This document shows positions 16,980 to 26,001 of a stretch of 64,000 bases of DNA, piece after piece (position 1 is the stretch's first letter; each line of letters begins with the position of its first letter). This DNA comes from JAPPFW01 sp965231815. Lineage in GTDB: Bacteria > Actinomycetota > Acidimicrobiia > Spongiisociales > Spongiisociaceae. Both the position numbers and the translations under genes were made by a program. The notes under the pieces were generated by a model. It was given only the letters and a program-made list of their open reading frames with translations. It ran no database searches and was not told the DNA's origin. Where the stretch lies: contig OZ246890.1 in NCBI GenBank assembly GCA_965231815.1, positions 1,302,001-1,366,000 of the forward strand, given 5' to 3'.

Positions 16980-17488
16980 TGTCCAACTCGGAGGTTTCGG
17001 TTACTTCCGCCGACACCGGTCTGCTGGAAGGACTGGTAGAGGCGGTCCCTTCCGCGCAGGCTGAGACCTCTTTCGGTGACGATGCGATTCGGGTGTCACC
17101 GCAAGACCTGGCTCTGATGGCCGGCGTCGCCCGGGCGGCCGGTTTCGAGATGTGTTCCGACGTAACGGCGGTGGACTATCTCGGAGTCCGGCGTTCACGT
17201 TTCGAGGTGGTTGTCAACCTGCTGTCGCTCTCCCTCAACCGTCGACTCCGGATATTCGCCACCCTGCCTCCTGGCAAGCCGCCGGTCGTTCCTTCCCTCG
17301 TACCTGTGTATCCGGGCGCCAATTTTCTCGAGCGGGAGGTCTATGACATGTTCGGGATCGTTTTCGAGGGTCACCCGGACCTCACCCGCATCCTGATGCC
17401 GGATGACTGGGAGGGTTATCCGCTGCGGCGCGATTTCGGAGTCGGAGCGGTGCCTGTGCAGTTCAAAGAAGCCTACCACGTCGTGTGA
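16979..17488 (+). CDS. nuoC: NADH-quinone oxidoreductase subunit C
   Basis: A 169-residue peripheral-arm subunit of the 30-kDa family. The ATG overlapping the nuoB stop is chosen over an open upstream extension that merely shadows nuoB. Family signature is present: ANFLEREVYDMFGIVFEGHPDLTRILMP, then DWEGYPLRRDFGVG. The first 50 residues are acidic and variable, as usual. It helps dock NuoD at the quinone-reducing module. Confidence 0.94.
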   Translation: MSNSEVSVTSADTGLLEGLVEAVPSAQAETSFGDDAIRVSPQDLALMAGVARAAGFEMCSDVTAVDYLGVRRSRFEVVVNLLSLSLNRRLRIFATLPPGKPPVVPSLVPVYPGANFLEREVYDMFGIVFEGHPDLTRILMPDDWEGYPLRRDFGVGAVPVQFKEAYHVV

Positions 17489-18846
17489 TGTCGCCTCGTA
17501 ACGCTTCCACCACCGATGTTTGGGTTTCCGGAACCGAGGTTCCGGAGGTGCCCGAGTGGATGGTGGCGGGCACCGACGAGGGCGCCCAGGAGATGGAACG
17601 GGACGAGGGACGAGCCCGCGAGGTGGAACAACGCGGCGCTCGGGTTGTCGACGATTGGGTGGTTGACGACTCGGTGGCCGATGACGAGCGCATGATCGTC
17701 AACATGGGTCCCCAACACCCCTCCACCCACGGGGTGCTACGGCTCAACCTGGAGTTGGAGGGAGAGATCGTTCGCCGTATAAAGCCCATCATCGGCTACC
17801 TCCATACCGGCATGGAGAAGACAGCCGAGACCCTGACCTTCCTGCAGGGCGGGACCAACGTGACCAGGATGGACTACCTCGCACCCCTCCACAACGAGCT
17901 TTGCTATTCCCTGGCGGTGGAAAAGCTGCTCGGGGTGGATATCCCTCCGAGAGCGCAGGCAATCCGGGTACTGATGACCGAACTAAACCGGATCTCCTCC
18001 CATCTCGTGGCTACCGCCACCAACGGCATGGACATCGGCGCCTTGTCGATGATGATGTACGGATTCCGGGAACGGGAATTGCTCCTCGCCTTCTTCGAGA
18101 AGACCACCGGATTGCGCATGAACCACAACTACATCCGACCGGGTGGGGTAGCGGTTGATCTGCCCGACGGCTGGGAGGAGGACATCGAAGAGATACTCGA
18201 GCGGATACCCGCCGCCATGCGTGACTACGAGGACCTGCTCAAAGAAAACTCGATCTGGAAGGGTCGAACTCAGGGTATCGGGATAATCACCCCTGAGGAA
18301 TGCTTGGCTTACGGGATCACCGGCCCCATCCTGCGGGCGACCGGCGTCGAGTGGGACCTGCGCCGTTCCCAGCCCTACTCGGGGATCGAGCAGTACGACT
18401 TCGATGTGGTCACCGGCAGTCGAGGCGATGTCTACGATCGCTACCGGGTAAGAATCGGTGAGATGCGCCAGTCTTTGCGCATCGTCGCCCAAGTTGCCGA
18501 CACCATGCCGCGCGGGGATTACAAGACCGAGGATCGTAAGGTGTCGCCCCCGCCGCGCCGCCGCATCGATGAGTCCATGGAGGCGCTGATCCACCACTTC
18601 AAGATCTACACGGAAGGATTCAAGGTCCCTGCTGGCGAAACCTATGTAGCGATCGAATCCCCCCGCGGCGAGCTGGGCTGCTACCTGGTCTCTGACGGGG
18701 GAGGATCCCCTCTACGGATGCACACGCGGGCGCCTTCCTTCTCCAACCTCCAAGCCCTGCCCATCATGATGGCGGATTCGCTGGTAGCCGACACCGTGGC
18801 GTGCATTGCTTCCCTTGATCCGGTCATGGGCGACGTGGACCGGTAA
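17488..18846 (+). CDS. nuoD: NADH-quinone oxidoreductase subunit D
   Basis: The 49-kDa subunit lining the quinone cavity. The ATG overlapping the nuoC stop gives 452 residues. The conserved body starts only at about residue 69 with MIVNMGPQHPSTHGVLRL; ahead of it is an unusual acidic, Glu/Asp/Val-rich extension. Conserved features include RIKPIIGYLHTGMEK, NELCYSLAVEKLL, MNHNYIRPGGVA, IESPRGELGCYLVSDGG and the C-terminal catalytic DPVMGDVDR. The extension may be an accessory docking segment, or the true start may be internal. Confidence 0.95.
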   Translation: MSPRNASTTDVWVSGTEVPEVPEWMVAGTDEGAQEMERDEGRAREVEQRGARVVDDWVVDDSVADDERMIVNMGPQHPSTHGVLRLNLELEGEIVRRIKPIIGYLHTGMEKTAETLTFLQGGTNVTRMDYLAPLHNELCYSLAVEKLLGVDIPPRAQAIRVLMTELNRISSHLVATATNGMDIGALSMMMYGFRERELLLAFFEKTTGLRMNHNYIRPGGVAVDLPDGWEEDIEEILERIPAAMRDYEDLLKENSIWKGRTQGIGIITPEECLAYGITGPILRATGVEWDLRRSQPYSGIEQYDFDVVTGSRGDVYDRYRVRIGEMRQSLRIVAQVADTMPRGDYKTEDRKVSPPPRRRIDESMEALIHHFKIYTEGFKVPAGETYVAIESPRGELGCYLVSDGGGSPLRMHTRAPSFSNLQALPIMMADSLVADTVACIASLDPVMGDVDR

Positions 18847-18852
18847 CCGTCT

Positions 18853-20853
18853 ATGTCCTATACGTGGTCACCGGCGGCGGAGGAGCGTGCTCGCAAGGTC
18901 ATATGCACCTATCCCCGCCGGCGCTCGGCGGTGATGCCTTTGCTCTACATAGCCATGAGGGAGGATCTCGATCAAGGCTACGACAGGCTGACGCCGGCCG
19001 GCATGAGGCGAGTAGCCGAATTGGTCGGGCTGGCCCCCGCCCAGGTCTCGGCGGTAGCCAGCTTCTACACGATGTACAAGCGAGAACAGGTCGGAGACTA
19101 TCTGGTTTCGGTGTGCACCTCTCTTTCCTGCTGGTTGGGAGGGGCTGATGATGTCATGCACGCCGTGGAGAACGAGGCGGGGGTTCCATCAGGAGCCACC
19201 GACCCGGAGGGTTTGATCTCGCCCGAGCATGTCGAATGTATCGGTGCCTGCGCCGGCGCACCGGCGGTTCAAGTGAACTACGAATTCGTGGAAGGAGTCA
19301 CCCCCGGCAAGGCGCGGGAGATGGTGAGGTGGCTCAAGGATGCCCAGCCCCCCGGCGTGGCGGGCGATGAGCTGCAGGACCGTTTCGGCGGTACACCTTC
19401 CTTCCCGTGGGGGATTCCCGACGGCGTGGCGGCTACCGGGCCGGTTCCGGCGTTCCCCGCCCTCGGAACCCAGGTTCCGTCCGCGGGCACGGATCCGCCG
19501 CCGACGACGGCGTCGCCAACGGTAGGGAACGGTGACGGCCCGATGATCCTCACCGCCCGGATGAATGAGCATCCCCGGACCAGCCACACTCTCGCCACCT
19601 ACGAACACAGCGGTGGCTACAGGGCGCTCCGCAAGGTGTTGGGAGAGCCCGGTATGTCTCCGGCGGAGATCACCGGAGAGGTCAAGGGCTCGATGTTGCG
19701 CGGGCGGGGTGGGGCCGGATTCCCGGCCGGGGTCAAATGGGGTTTCCTGGCGCCCTCCCGCCCTTCGTACCTGGTGGTGAACGCAGACGAGTCCGAACCC
19801 GGCACCTTCAAGGACCGCCAGCTAATGGAGCGAGACCCCCACCAGATGGTCGAGGGCATCGCGATCACCTCCTACGCCAACGAGGCCAACCACGCTTTCG
19901 TCTATGTCCGCGGTGAGTACCCGAAGGCCGCTCGGCGGGTCCAGAAGGCGGTGGACGAAGCCTATGAAGCCGGCTATCTGGGTCGAGACATTCTCGGCGC
20001 CGGTTACGACTTGGAGGTAACGGTTCACCTAGGCGCCGGCGCTTACATATGCGGTGAGGAGACTGCCCTCCTGAACAGCTTGGAAGGGCGGAGAGGCGAG
20101 CCCCGGCTCAAGCCGCCATACTTCCCGGCCGCCAAAGGTCTCTACATGATGCCGACCATCGTCAATAACGTCGAGACCCTCGCCAACATTCCATGGATAA
20201 TCAACCACGGCGGCGCTCCCTACGCGGCGATCGGCCCGGCCGGGTCGCCTGGTCGGCGGATGTGTTCGATCTCCGGGCACGTCAACCGGCCCGGCAACTA
20301 CGAGATAGTAGAGGGCCTTACCTGGCGGGAGCTGATCTTCGACCTGGCGGGAGGGATGCGCGATGGTAACCGTCTCAAGGCTTGGGTTCCGGGTGGCGCT
20401 TCGGCGCCCTGGTTCGTGCCGCAACTCCACCTCGATACGGAAGTAACCAAGGAAGCCATCGACGGTCACGGCTCGATGACCGGATCGGGAGCGGTGATCG
20501 TGATGGACGAAACAACCGACATGGTGGCGGCGGCGGAGCGCCTGGTCCGCTTCTTCGCTCACGAGTCCTGCGGCCAGTGCACCCCGTGCCGGGAGGGAAC
20601 GGTATGGCTGGATCTGATTCTGCGGAGGGTGATGGACGGGCAGGGACGCCTTGTCGACGCCGACCTGCTGCTCGACGTTTCGGACAACATCTCCCCCGGC
20701 TTGAGGTGGCCGCCCGCGATGACCACGATCTGCCCGCTGGGGCCGTCAGCTGTGTCCCCGGTGGTTTCCCTGCTCAGATACTTTCCGGATGAGATCGAGG
20801 CCTACGTCAGGAGCGCCAACCTGGTTCCGGTAATGATAGGAGGTCCCCATTGA
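18853..20853 (+). CDS. nuoEF: Fused NADH-quinone oxidoreductase subunits E and F
   Basis: One 666-residue frame joins two complex I subunits that are normally separate. Residues 1-170 are NuoE (24 kDa) with all four 2Fe-2S ligands, CTSLSC and CIGAC. A Pro/Thr/Gly-rich linker follows (about 171-230). Residues 231-660 are NuoF (51 kDa), with the FMN/NADH site GRGGAGFPAGVKWGF, GAGAYICGEETALLNSLEGR and the N3 4Fe-4S ligands ESCGQCTPCREGT plus a distal TICPLG. Together they form the NADH dehydrogenase tip. There is no stop, start or ribosome-binding site at the junction, so the fusion is real in this sequence. It ends overlapping nuoG. Confidence 0.95.
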   Translation: MSYTWSPAAEERARKVICTYPRRRSAVMPLLYIAMREDLDQGYDRLTPAGMRRVAELVGLAPAQVSAVASFYTMYKREQVGDYLVSVCTSLSCWLGGADDVMHAVENEAGVPSGATDPEGLISPEHVECIGACAGAPAVQVNYEFVEGVTPGKAREMVRWLKDAQPPGVAGDELQDRFGGTPSFPWGIPDGVAATGPVPAFPALGTQVPSAGTDPPPTTASPTVGNGDGPMILTARMNEHPRTSHTLATYEHSGGYRALRKVLGEPGMSPAEITGEVKGSMLRGRGGAGFPAGVKWGFLAPSRPSYLVVNADESEPGTFKDRQLMERDPHQMVEGIAITSYANEANHAFVYVRGEYPKAARRVQKAVDEAYEAGYLGRDILGAGYDLEVTVHLGAGAYICGEETALLNSLEGRRGEPRLKPPYFPAAKGLYMMPTIVNNVETLANIPWIINHGGAPYAAIGPAGSPGRRMCSISGHVNRPGNYEIVEGLTWRELIFDLAGGMRDGNRLKAWVPGGASAPWFVPQLHLDTEVTKEAIDGHGSMTGSGAVIVMDETTDMVAAAERLVRFFAHESCGQCTPCREGTVWLDLILRRVMDGQGRLVDADLLLDVSDNISPGLRWPPAMTTICPLGPSAVSPVVSLLRYFPDEIEAYVRSANLVPVMIGGPH

Positions 20854-23282
20854 CCGCACGCGAGACCTCCTTGGCGCGGCTGACCATTGACGGCGCCGAC
20901 GTGGAGGCGCAGGCCGGAGAGTTGCTCATCAAGGTTGCTGAGGACTCCGGAACTTACATTCCCCGCTTCTGCTGGCATCCCCGCATGAACCCGGTGGGTA
21001 TGTGCCGGATGTGCCTGGTCGAGATCGAGACTCCGCGCGGTCGCCTCATCGTCCCGTCGTGCATGCAGCCGGTGAGCGACGGCATGGTGGCCTACACCAC
21101 ATCCGATGCGGCCCGCAAGGCGCAGGAGGGGGTTCTCGAGTTCCTGCTCCTCAACCATCCCCTCGACTGCCCGGTGTGCGATAAGGGTGGCGAGTGCCCG
21201 CTCCAGGATCAGACGATGTCCTATGGACCGGGTGAAAGCCGCTTCGTGGAGGAGAAGCGCCATTTCGCCAAGCCGATCCCGATCAGCGACCTGGTGTTGT
21301 TAGACCGGGAACGGTGTGTGCTGTGCGCGCGCTGCACCAGGTTCGCCGACGAGGTGTCGGGCGATCCGCTGATCGAGTTCCAGAATCGCGGCAACTACAC
21401 CCAGGTGCTCACCTTCCCCGACGAGCCGTTCAACTCCTACTTCTCGGGAAACACCGTGCAGATCTGTCCGGTGGGCGCCCTGACCGCGGTGCCCTACCGT
21501 TTCCGCGCCCGTCCTTGGGACTTGAACATCGCCGAGAGCACCGGAATGGTTCACACGGAGGGCGCCAGGCTGGCGGTTCACGCATCCCAGAACCGGGTAT
21601 TGCGCCTGCTGGGGGTGGACAACGGCAAGACCAACCAGGGTTGGCTGTCGGATAAGGAACGATTCGGATTCGAGTACGTCAATTCGCCCGACCGGCTCCG
21701 TACCCCGCTCATCCGGGAAGGCTCGAGATTCCGCGAAGCCGGGTGGGGCGAAGCCCTCGATCTGGTGGCGAAACGGCTTTCTGAGGCCATTGTCGACGGT
21801 GGTGGGTCCGCGGTGGCGGCCTTGGGCGGCGCCCGCGGGACCAACGAGGATGCGTATGCCCTTTCCAAGTTCATGCGGGTGGCGGTCGGCTCTAACAACC
21901 TCGACGCCCAATTGGGTGACGGGCTCGACGCCCGTTTGCTGACCGGACTGGTGGGAAGGGGCCGGATCGATGATCTCGAGCAGGCCCGCACCATCCTCCT
22001 ATGGGGACCGGACCTCAAGGAAACCCACCCCATCCTGTACCTGCGGGTGCGAAGAGCCGCACAGGAACTCGGGGCCACCCTGGTGGTTATCCATCCGAGA
22101 CGGACCGGTCTGGACGACCGAGCCACCCATAAGATCACCTACCAACCGGGGACAGGCGGCGCCCTGCTGGAGCGACTCCAAGCCGGACAAGGTGAGTTGG
22201 GCGCGGTGCGGTCCGCGCTGGATCGCGGTCCGCTGGTTGCGCTGGTGGGCCGTCCGGGTCTGGCGGAGGATGCCCGCCTGGCCGAGTCAGTGGCTGCCTA
22301 CGCGCGTAGTCTGGGTGGGGCCATTCTTCCGCTCGTTCATCGGGGCAACACCTTCGGCGCCCTTGATATGGGTGTCCATCCGGATATGTTGCCCGGTCGG
22401 GTGCTTCTCGACGGGGCTGACGAAGCCCCCGACCTGTTATCGAGTTGGGGCGCGCTTCCTGAAACGCCCGGTTCGGACGCTCCGGGAATCGCGGCCAAGG
22501 CTGCGGCGGGTGGGGTTGCGGTCCTTATTCTCTATGGGGCGGATCCGGTCCGTGACATGGTGGGGTCCGACGGTGGCGCCCTCCTCTCCAACGCGGGGTT
22601 CGTCGTCGCTCTCGACCTGTTCTTGAATCATTCTTCCCGCCTGGCCGATGTGGTACTGCCTGCGCTTGGATTCACGGAGAAGAAAGGCACGGTGACCAAC
22701 CTGGAAGGAAGGGTCCAGATGGTCAACCGGCTGGTTCCCGGACCGGGCCAGGCCAGAGCCGATTGGTCGATCCTCGACGACCTGGCCACCAGGCTGGGTC
22801 GTCCTATCGGGCTGGATTCCGCCGAAGGTATCGCTGATGAGGTGTCGAGGGTCGCCCCCGCCTACTCCGGTGTCACATGGGATTATCTCGAATGGGAGGC
22901 ACGAGATGGGGCGGTAGCGCCGATCGGCGAAGCTGAGCAACCGTTCCGGTACGAGCCTCGCTTCCGGACCACCCACCAAGACACTTCCCGTTATTCGCTC
23001 CATCTGGCCCGGACCCTCTATGACGGCGGGGTTCTCCTACAGCACTGCCCTTCCCTGTCCGGCCAGGCACCCGGCGCCTTCGCTTACCTCACACCCGATC
23101 ATGCCGCTTCGATCGGGGTCGGGGAGGGTGACGCGGTTTCCTTCCAGATGGGGGAAGGGTCGCTGACCCTGCCGGTCCGGCTGGACCCAACCCTGCATAA
23201 GGGCACCGTGTACGTACCTTTCAACCAGCCCGATGTGGCCCCCTTGGGATGCATGAGCCTGCAGCTGGAGGGATGGCTCTGA
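20850..23282 (+). CDS. nuoG: NADH-quinone oxidoreductase subunit G
   Basis: The 810-residue subunit conducts electrons through clusters N1b, N4 and N5. The start is a TTG overlapping the nuoEF stop by four bases, directed by AGGAGG eight bases upstream. Ligands seen are RFCWHPRMNPVGMCRMC and IVPSC (2Fe-2S), the HPLDCPVCDKGGECPLQD segment (His-Cys3) and RCVLCARC with ICPVGAL (4Fe-4S). After this the WDLNIAESTG segment lacks the cysteines that bind the extra cluster N7 in some bacteria. The rest is a molybdopterin-oxidoreductase-like body without cofactor motifs, as is usual. Confidence 0.95.
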   Translation: MTARETSLARLTIDGADVEAQAGELLIKVAEDSGTYIPRFCWHPRMNPVGMCRMCLVEIETPRGRLIVPSCMQPVSDGMVAYTTSDAARKAQEGVLEFLLLNHPLDCPVCDKGGECPLQDQTMSYGPGESRFVEEKRHFAKPIPISDLVLLDRERCVLCARCTRFADEVSGDPLIEFQNRGNYTQVLTFPDEPFNSYFSGNTVQICPVGALTAVPYRFRARPWDLNIAESTGMVHTEGARLAVHASQNRVLRLLGVDNGKTNQGWLSDKERFGFEYVNSPDRLRTPLIREGSRFREAGWGEALDLVAKRLSEAIVDGGGSAVAALGGARGTNEDAYALSKFMRVAVGSNNLDAQLGDGLDARLLTGLVGRGRIDDLEQARTILLWGPDLKETHPILYLRVRRAAQELGATLVVIHPRRTGLDDRATHKITYQPGTGGALLERLQAGQGELGAVRSALDRGPLVALVGRPGLAEDARLAESVAAYARSLGGAILPLVHRGNTFGALDMGVHPDMLPGRVLLDGADEAPDLLSSWGALPETPGSDAPGIAAKAAAGGVAVLILYGADPVRDMVGSDGGALLSNAGFVVALDLFLNHSSRLADVVLPALGFTEKKGTVTNLEGRVQMVNRLVPGPGQARADWSILDDLATRLGRPIGLDSAEGIADEVSRVAPAYSGVTWDYLEWEARDGAVAPIGEAEQPFRYEPRFRTTHQDTSRYSLHLARTLYDGGVLLQHCPSLSGQAPGAFAYLTPDHAASIGVGEGDAVSFQMGEGSLTLPVRLDPTLHKGTVYVPFNQPDVAPLGCMSLQLEGWL

Positions 23283-24367
23283 TGGACTGGATCGATGTGG
23301 CGCTCGTCATCGCCCGGGTGGTGGTGGTGTTCGCCCTTCTCATGCTGGTGACCATCCTGCTGGTCTGGTTCGAACGCAAAGTAGTGGCGGACATGCAGAA
23401 CCGGGTAGGCCCGGATCGCGCCGGACCCTGGGGTGTACTCCAAACCCTGGCGGACGGCGTGAAGCTCTTCTTCAAGGAGCAGATAACTCCTCGCAAGGTC
23501 GAACTGGGTTTGTACCTGGCGGCGCCGATGCTGGCGGCCATTCCCGCCTTCCTCATGTTCATGGTTGTCCCGTTCGGACGGCCCTTCCGGATGACCATCG
23601 GCGGGGAGGTGAGAACGATTCCCCTGCAGGGCGCCGACTTGAACGTCGGGCTCCTTTACATCCTGGCCATGTCGTCGGTGGGGGTGTACGCGGTGGTGCT
23701 GGCGGGGTGGTCATCGGGTTCCAAGTACCCTCTGCTCGGAGGGGTGCGAGCCACCGCTCAGGCTATCTCTTACGAGGCGGCGATGGGGCTCTCCCTAGTT
23801 CCGGTGGTTCTGTTCGTGGGATCCATGCGCGTGTCCGAGATCGTGGCCGCCCAGGCGGGCACCCTGACTTTCTTCAACCAGACCATCGGCCTGCCCGCTT
23901 GGAACCTGTTCGTGCTGGCGCCATCCTTCGTGATCTTCTTCATCGCGGCGGTAGCCGAGACCAACCGGGCGCCATTCGACCTGGTGGAGGCCGAACAGGA
24001 GATTGTCGGTGGTTTCCATACCGAATATTCGGGGCTCCGCTTCGCGCTCTTCTTCCTCGCGGAGTACATCAACATCTTCACGATGTCGGCCCTGGCGGTG
24101 ACCCTCTTCCTCGGGGGCTGGTCAGGCCCCACATGGGACGGGTCGCTGCCGGTTCTAGTGAGCGGTCTCCTGCCCACCGTGTGGTTCTTCCTGAAGGTAC
24201 TGGTGTTCCTGTTCTTGTACGTGTGGTTGAGGGCTACGCTGCCCCGCCTGCGATACGACCAGCTGATGACGCTGGGATGGAAGCGGCTAATCCCGGCCTC
24301 CCTGGTTTGGTTGTTCTGCATCGGTGGGGCGCTGGCTGTCCGCCAGTTCGGTCTTCCTTGGAGTTGA
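23282..24367 (+). CDS. nuoH: NADH-quinone oxidoreductase subunit H
   Basis: Membrane subunit (361 residues from the ATG sharing a base with the nuoG stop) that forms the quinone entry channel. Conserved elements are FERKVVADMQNRVGPDRAGPWG, DGVKLFFKE, AQAISYEAAMGLSLVPV, AETNRAPFDLVEAEQEIVGGFHTEYSG and ATLPRLRYDQLMTLGWK. Eight or nine hydrophobic helices are apparent. An in-frame ATG nine bases upstream is an alternative start. Confidence 0.95.
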   Translation: MDWIDVALVIARVVVVFALLMLVTILLVWFERKVVADMQNRVGPDRAGPWGVLQTLADGVKLFFKEQITPRKVELGLYLAAPMLAAIPAFLMFMVVPFGRPFRMTIGGEVRTIPLQGADLNVGLLYILAMSSVGVYAVVLAGWSSGSKYPLLGGVRATAQAISYEAAMGLSLVPVVLFVGSMRVSEIVAAQAGTLTFFNQTIGLPAWNLFVLAPSFVIFFIAAVAETNRAPFDLVEAEQEIVGGFHTEYSGLRFALFFLAEYINIFTMSALAVTLFLGGWSGPTWDGSLPVLVSGLLPTVWFFLKVLVFLFLYVWLRATLPRLRYDQLMTLGWKRLIPASLVWLFCIGGALAVRQFGLPWS

Positions 24368-24368
24368 T

Positions 24369-25025
24369 ATGGGACCTCTAGAGGCATTCATCAAAGGCAT
24401 GATGGTGACGGGACGCCAGTTCATCGCCACTGTGTTCGGAAAGGGCCTGGTGACCACCAAGTATCCCGAGGTGATGCGGGATAAACCCCAGCGTTTTCAC
24501 GGTCGCCACGTCCTCAACCGTTACGAGGACGGGATGGAGAAGTGCATCGGTTGCGAGCTGTGCGCGGGTGCTTGCCCGGCCCGCTGCATATACGTCAGAG
24601 GCGCCGACAACCCGTCCGATCATCCGGTCAGCCCGGGCGAGCGTTACGGGTTTGTATACGAGATCAACATGGCCCGCTGTATCTTCTGCGGCTTGTGCGT
24701 GGAGGCCTGCCCCACCGAGGCCATAACCCATACACAGCTGTTCGAGATGTCCACCACCAACCGGGAAGACGCCATATACACGAAGAAGGAACTGCTGGTG
24801 GACGAAGACGGCCAACCCAACCACATGTTCGGGAATGATCGATTCGCCGATCTGCAAGAGCTACGCAAGGCGGATGGCTGGATGCGGGCCACCTCCCCCC
24901 AAGGCCGGGCCGCGTACGAAGGTCAGGTAGCGTGGTCCGGTTCGGCCGGGGTTGGTGTGCGTCCTCCGGAAGTCGGCCAATCCGATTCCGATGAGGACCA
25001 GCGGTCTGAGACGGCGGATGGGTGA
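24369..25025 (+). CDS. nuoI: NADH-quinone oxidoreductase subunit I
   Basis: A 218-residue ferredoxin-like subunit with two 4Fe-4S clusters (N6a, N6b). Both motifs are complete: CIGCELCAGACPARC and CIFCGLCVEACPTEA. The N-terminus (MGPLEAFIKGMMVTG) is the amphipathic membrane-contact helix. The C-terminal 40 residues, rich in Gly, Ser and acidic residues, are a low-complexity tail beyond the conserved core. The start lies one base after the nuoH stop. Confidence 0.95.
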   Translation: MGPLEAFIKGMMVTGRQFIATVFGKGLVTTKYPEVMRDKPQRFHGRHVLNRYEDGMEKCIGCELCAGACPARCIYVRGADNPSDHPVSPGERYGFVYEINMARCIFCGLCVEACPTEAITHTQLFEMSTTNREDAIYTKKELLVDEDGQPNHMFGNDRFADLQELRKADGWMRATSPQGRAAYEGQVAWSGSAGVGVRPPEVGQSDSDEDQRSETADG

Positions 25026-25627
25026 TGGTTGAACTGGTTGTGTTCATCCTGATGGGGGCGGTTGCTGTGGGCGGCGCCGTCGCGGTGGTTCGAGCCCGCA
25101 ATCCTGTGTACGGGGCGATGGGCTTGATGGCGACCCTGTTCGCTCTAGCCGTCTTCTATGTCGTTCACCTGGCTCATTTCGTGGCAGCGGTTCAGGTTAT
25201 CGTGTATGCCGGCGCCGTAATCACCCTGTTCCTGTTCGTCATCATGTTTGTGGGGGTCGACCGGGCCGAGCAGATGACCGAGAGGCTTAGTGTCCAGCGA
25301 CCGGTAGCTCTCGTGGTACTGGTTGCCGTAGTCATCCTGGCCGGGGTGTTGGTGGTCACTGACCGCTTTGACTGGGTTCTAACCTCCGGTGGCGATCCTC
25401 CGGTGGTGAACGGAACGGTCGAGGAGATCGGAGCGAACCTGATCCTCGACGACCGGGCCGCTGAACCGCGTGCATCCCGATGGCTGTTGCCCTTCGAGGC
25501 AACCGCCCTCCTGCTGGTGGTTGCCGCGGTGGGCGCCGTCTCCCTGGCCTTCTACCGCCCCCGTCGGCGAGGGGACCGTGACGACGCTCCCGCTCCCGGA
25601 ACCGATTCGAGCGGGAGACCGTCGTGA
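25025..25627 (+). CDS. nuoJ: NADH-quinone oxidoreductase subunit J
   Basis: A 200-residue subunit with five hydrophobic helices. The conserved third helix with its pi-bulge region is seen as VQVIVYAGAVITLFLFVIMFVGVD. The ATG shares a base with the nuoI stop. The C-terminus is an Arg/Asp/Pro-rich tail (RPRRRGDRDDAPAPG). Confidence 0.93.
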   Translation: MVELVVFILMGAVAVGGAVAVVRARNPVYGAMGLMATLFALAVFYVVHLAHFVAAVQVIVYAGAVITLFLFVIMFVGVDRAEQMTERLSVQRPVALVVLVAVVILAGVLVVTDRFDWVLTSGGDPPVVNGTVEEIGANLILDDRAAEPRASRWLLPFEATALLLVVAAVGAVSLAFYRPRRRGDRDDAPAPGTDSSGRPS

Positions 25628-25929
25628 TGGTCACCGCCGAGTGGTACATGACCCTGGCCGCGGTTCTGTTCGTCATCGGAGCGGGTGGATTGCTCCTGCG
25701 CAGCAACGCCCTCGTGATGTTCATGTCGGTGGAGTTGATGCTCAACGCGGTCAACCTGACCTTCGTCGCCGCCGCACGAGCCCACGGGGACATCGGGGGC
25801 CAGATGGCGGTTCTGTTCGTTCTGGTGGTGGCGGCAGCCGAGGTAGCGGTGGGTTTGGCGATCATCGTGTCCGTTTTCCGTACCCGCCAGACAGCTTCGG
25901 TTGACGATCTATCGGAGCTCACCGGGTGA
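25627..25929 (+). CDS. nuoK: NADH-quinone oxidoreductase subunit K
   Basis: A 100-residue, three-helix antiporter-like subunit (MrpC-like). The conserved membrane glutamates lie in FMSVELMLNAVNL and in VLVVAAAEVAVGLAI. It overlaps nuoJ by one base. Confidence 0.94.
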   Translation: MVTAEWYMTLAAVLFVIGAGGLLLRSNALVMFMSVELMLNAVNLTFVAAARAHGDIGGQMAVLFVLVVAAAEVAVGLAIIVSVFRTRQTASVDDLSELTG

Positions 25930-26001
25930 GTTGCGTCTTGAACCCGTTACTGCGTACGGTCGGATTGCCGGGTGCCGGTTTGCAGGATGTAGAGGCTGAG
26001 C

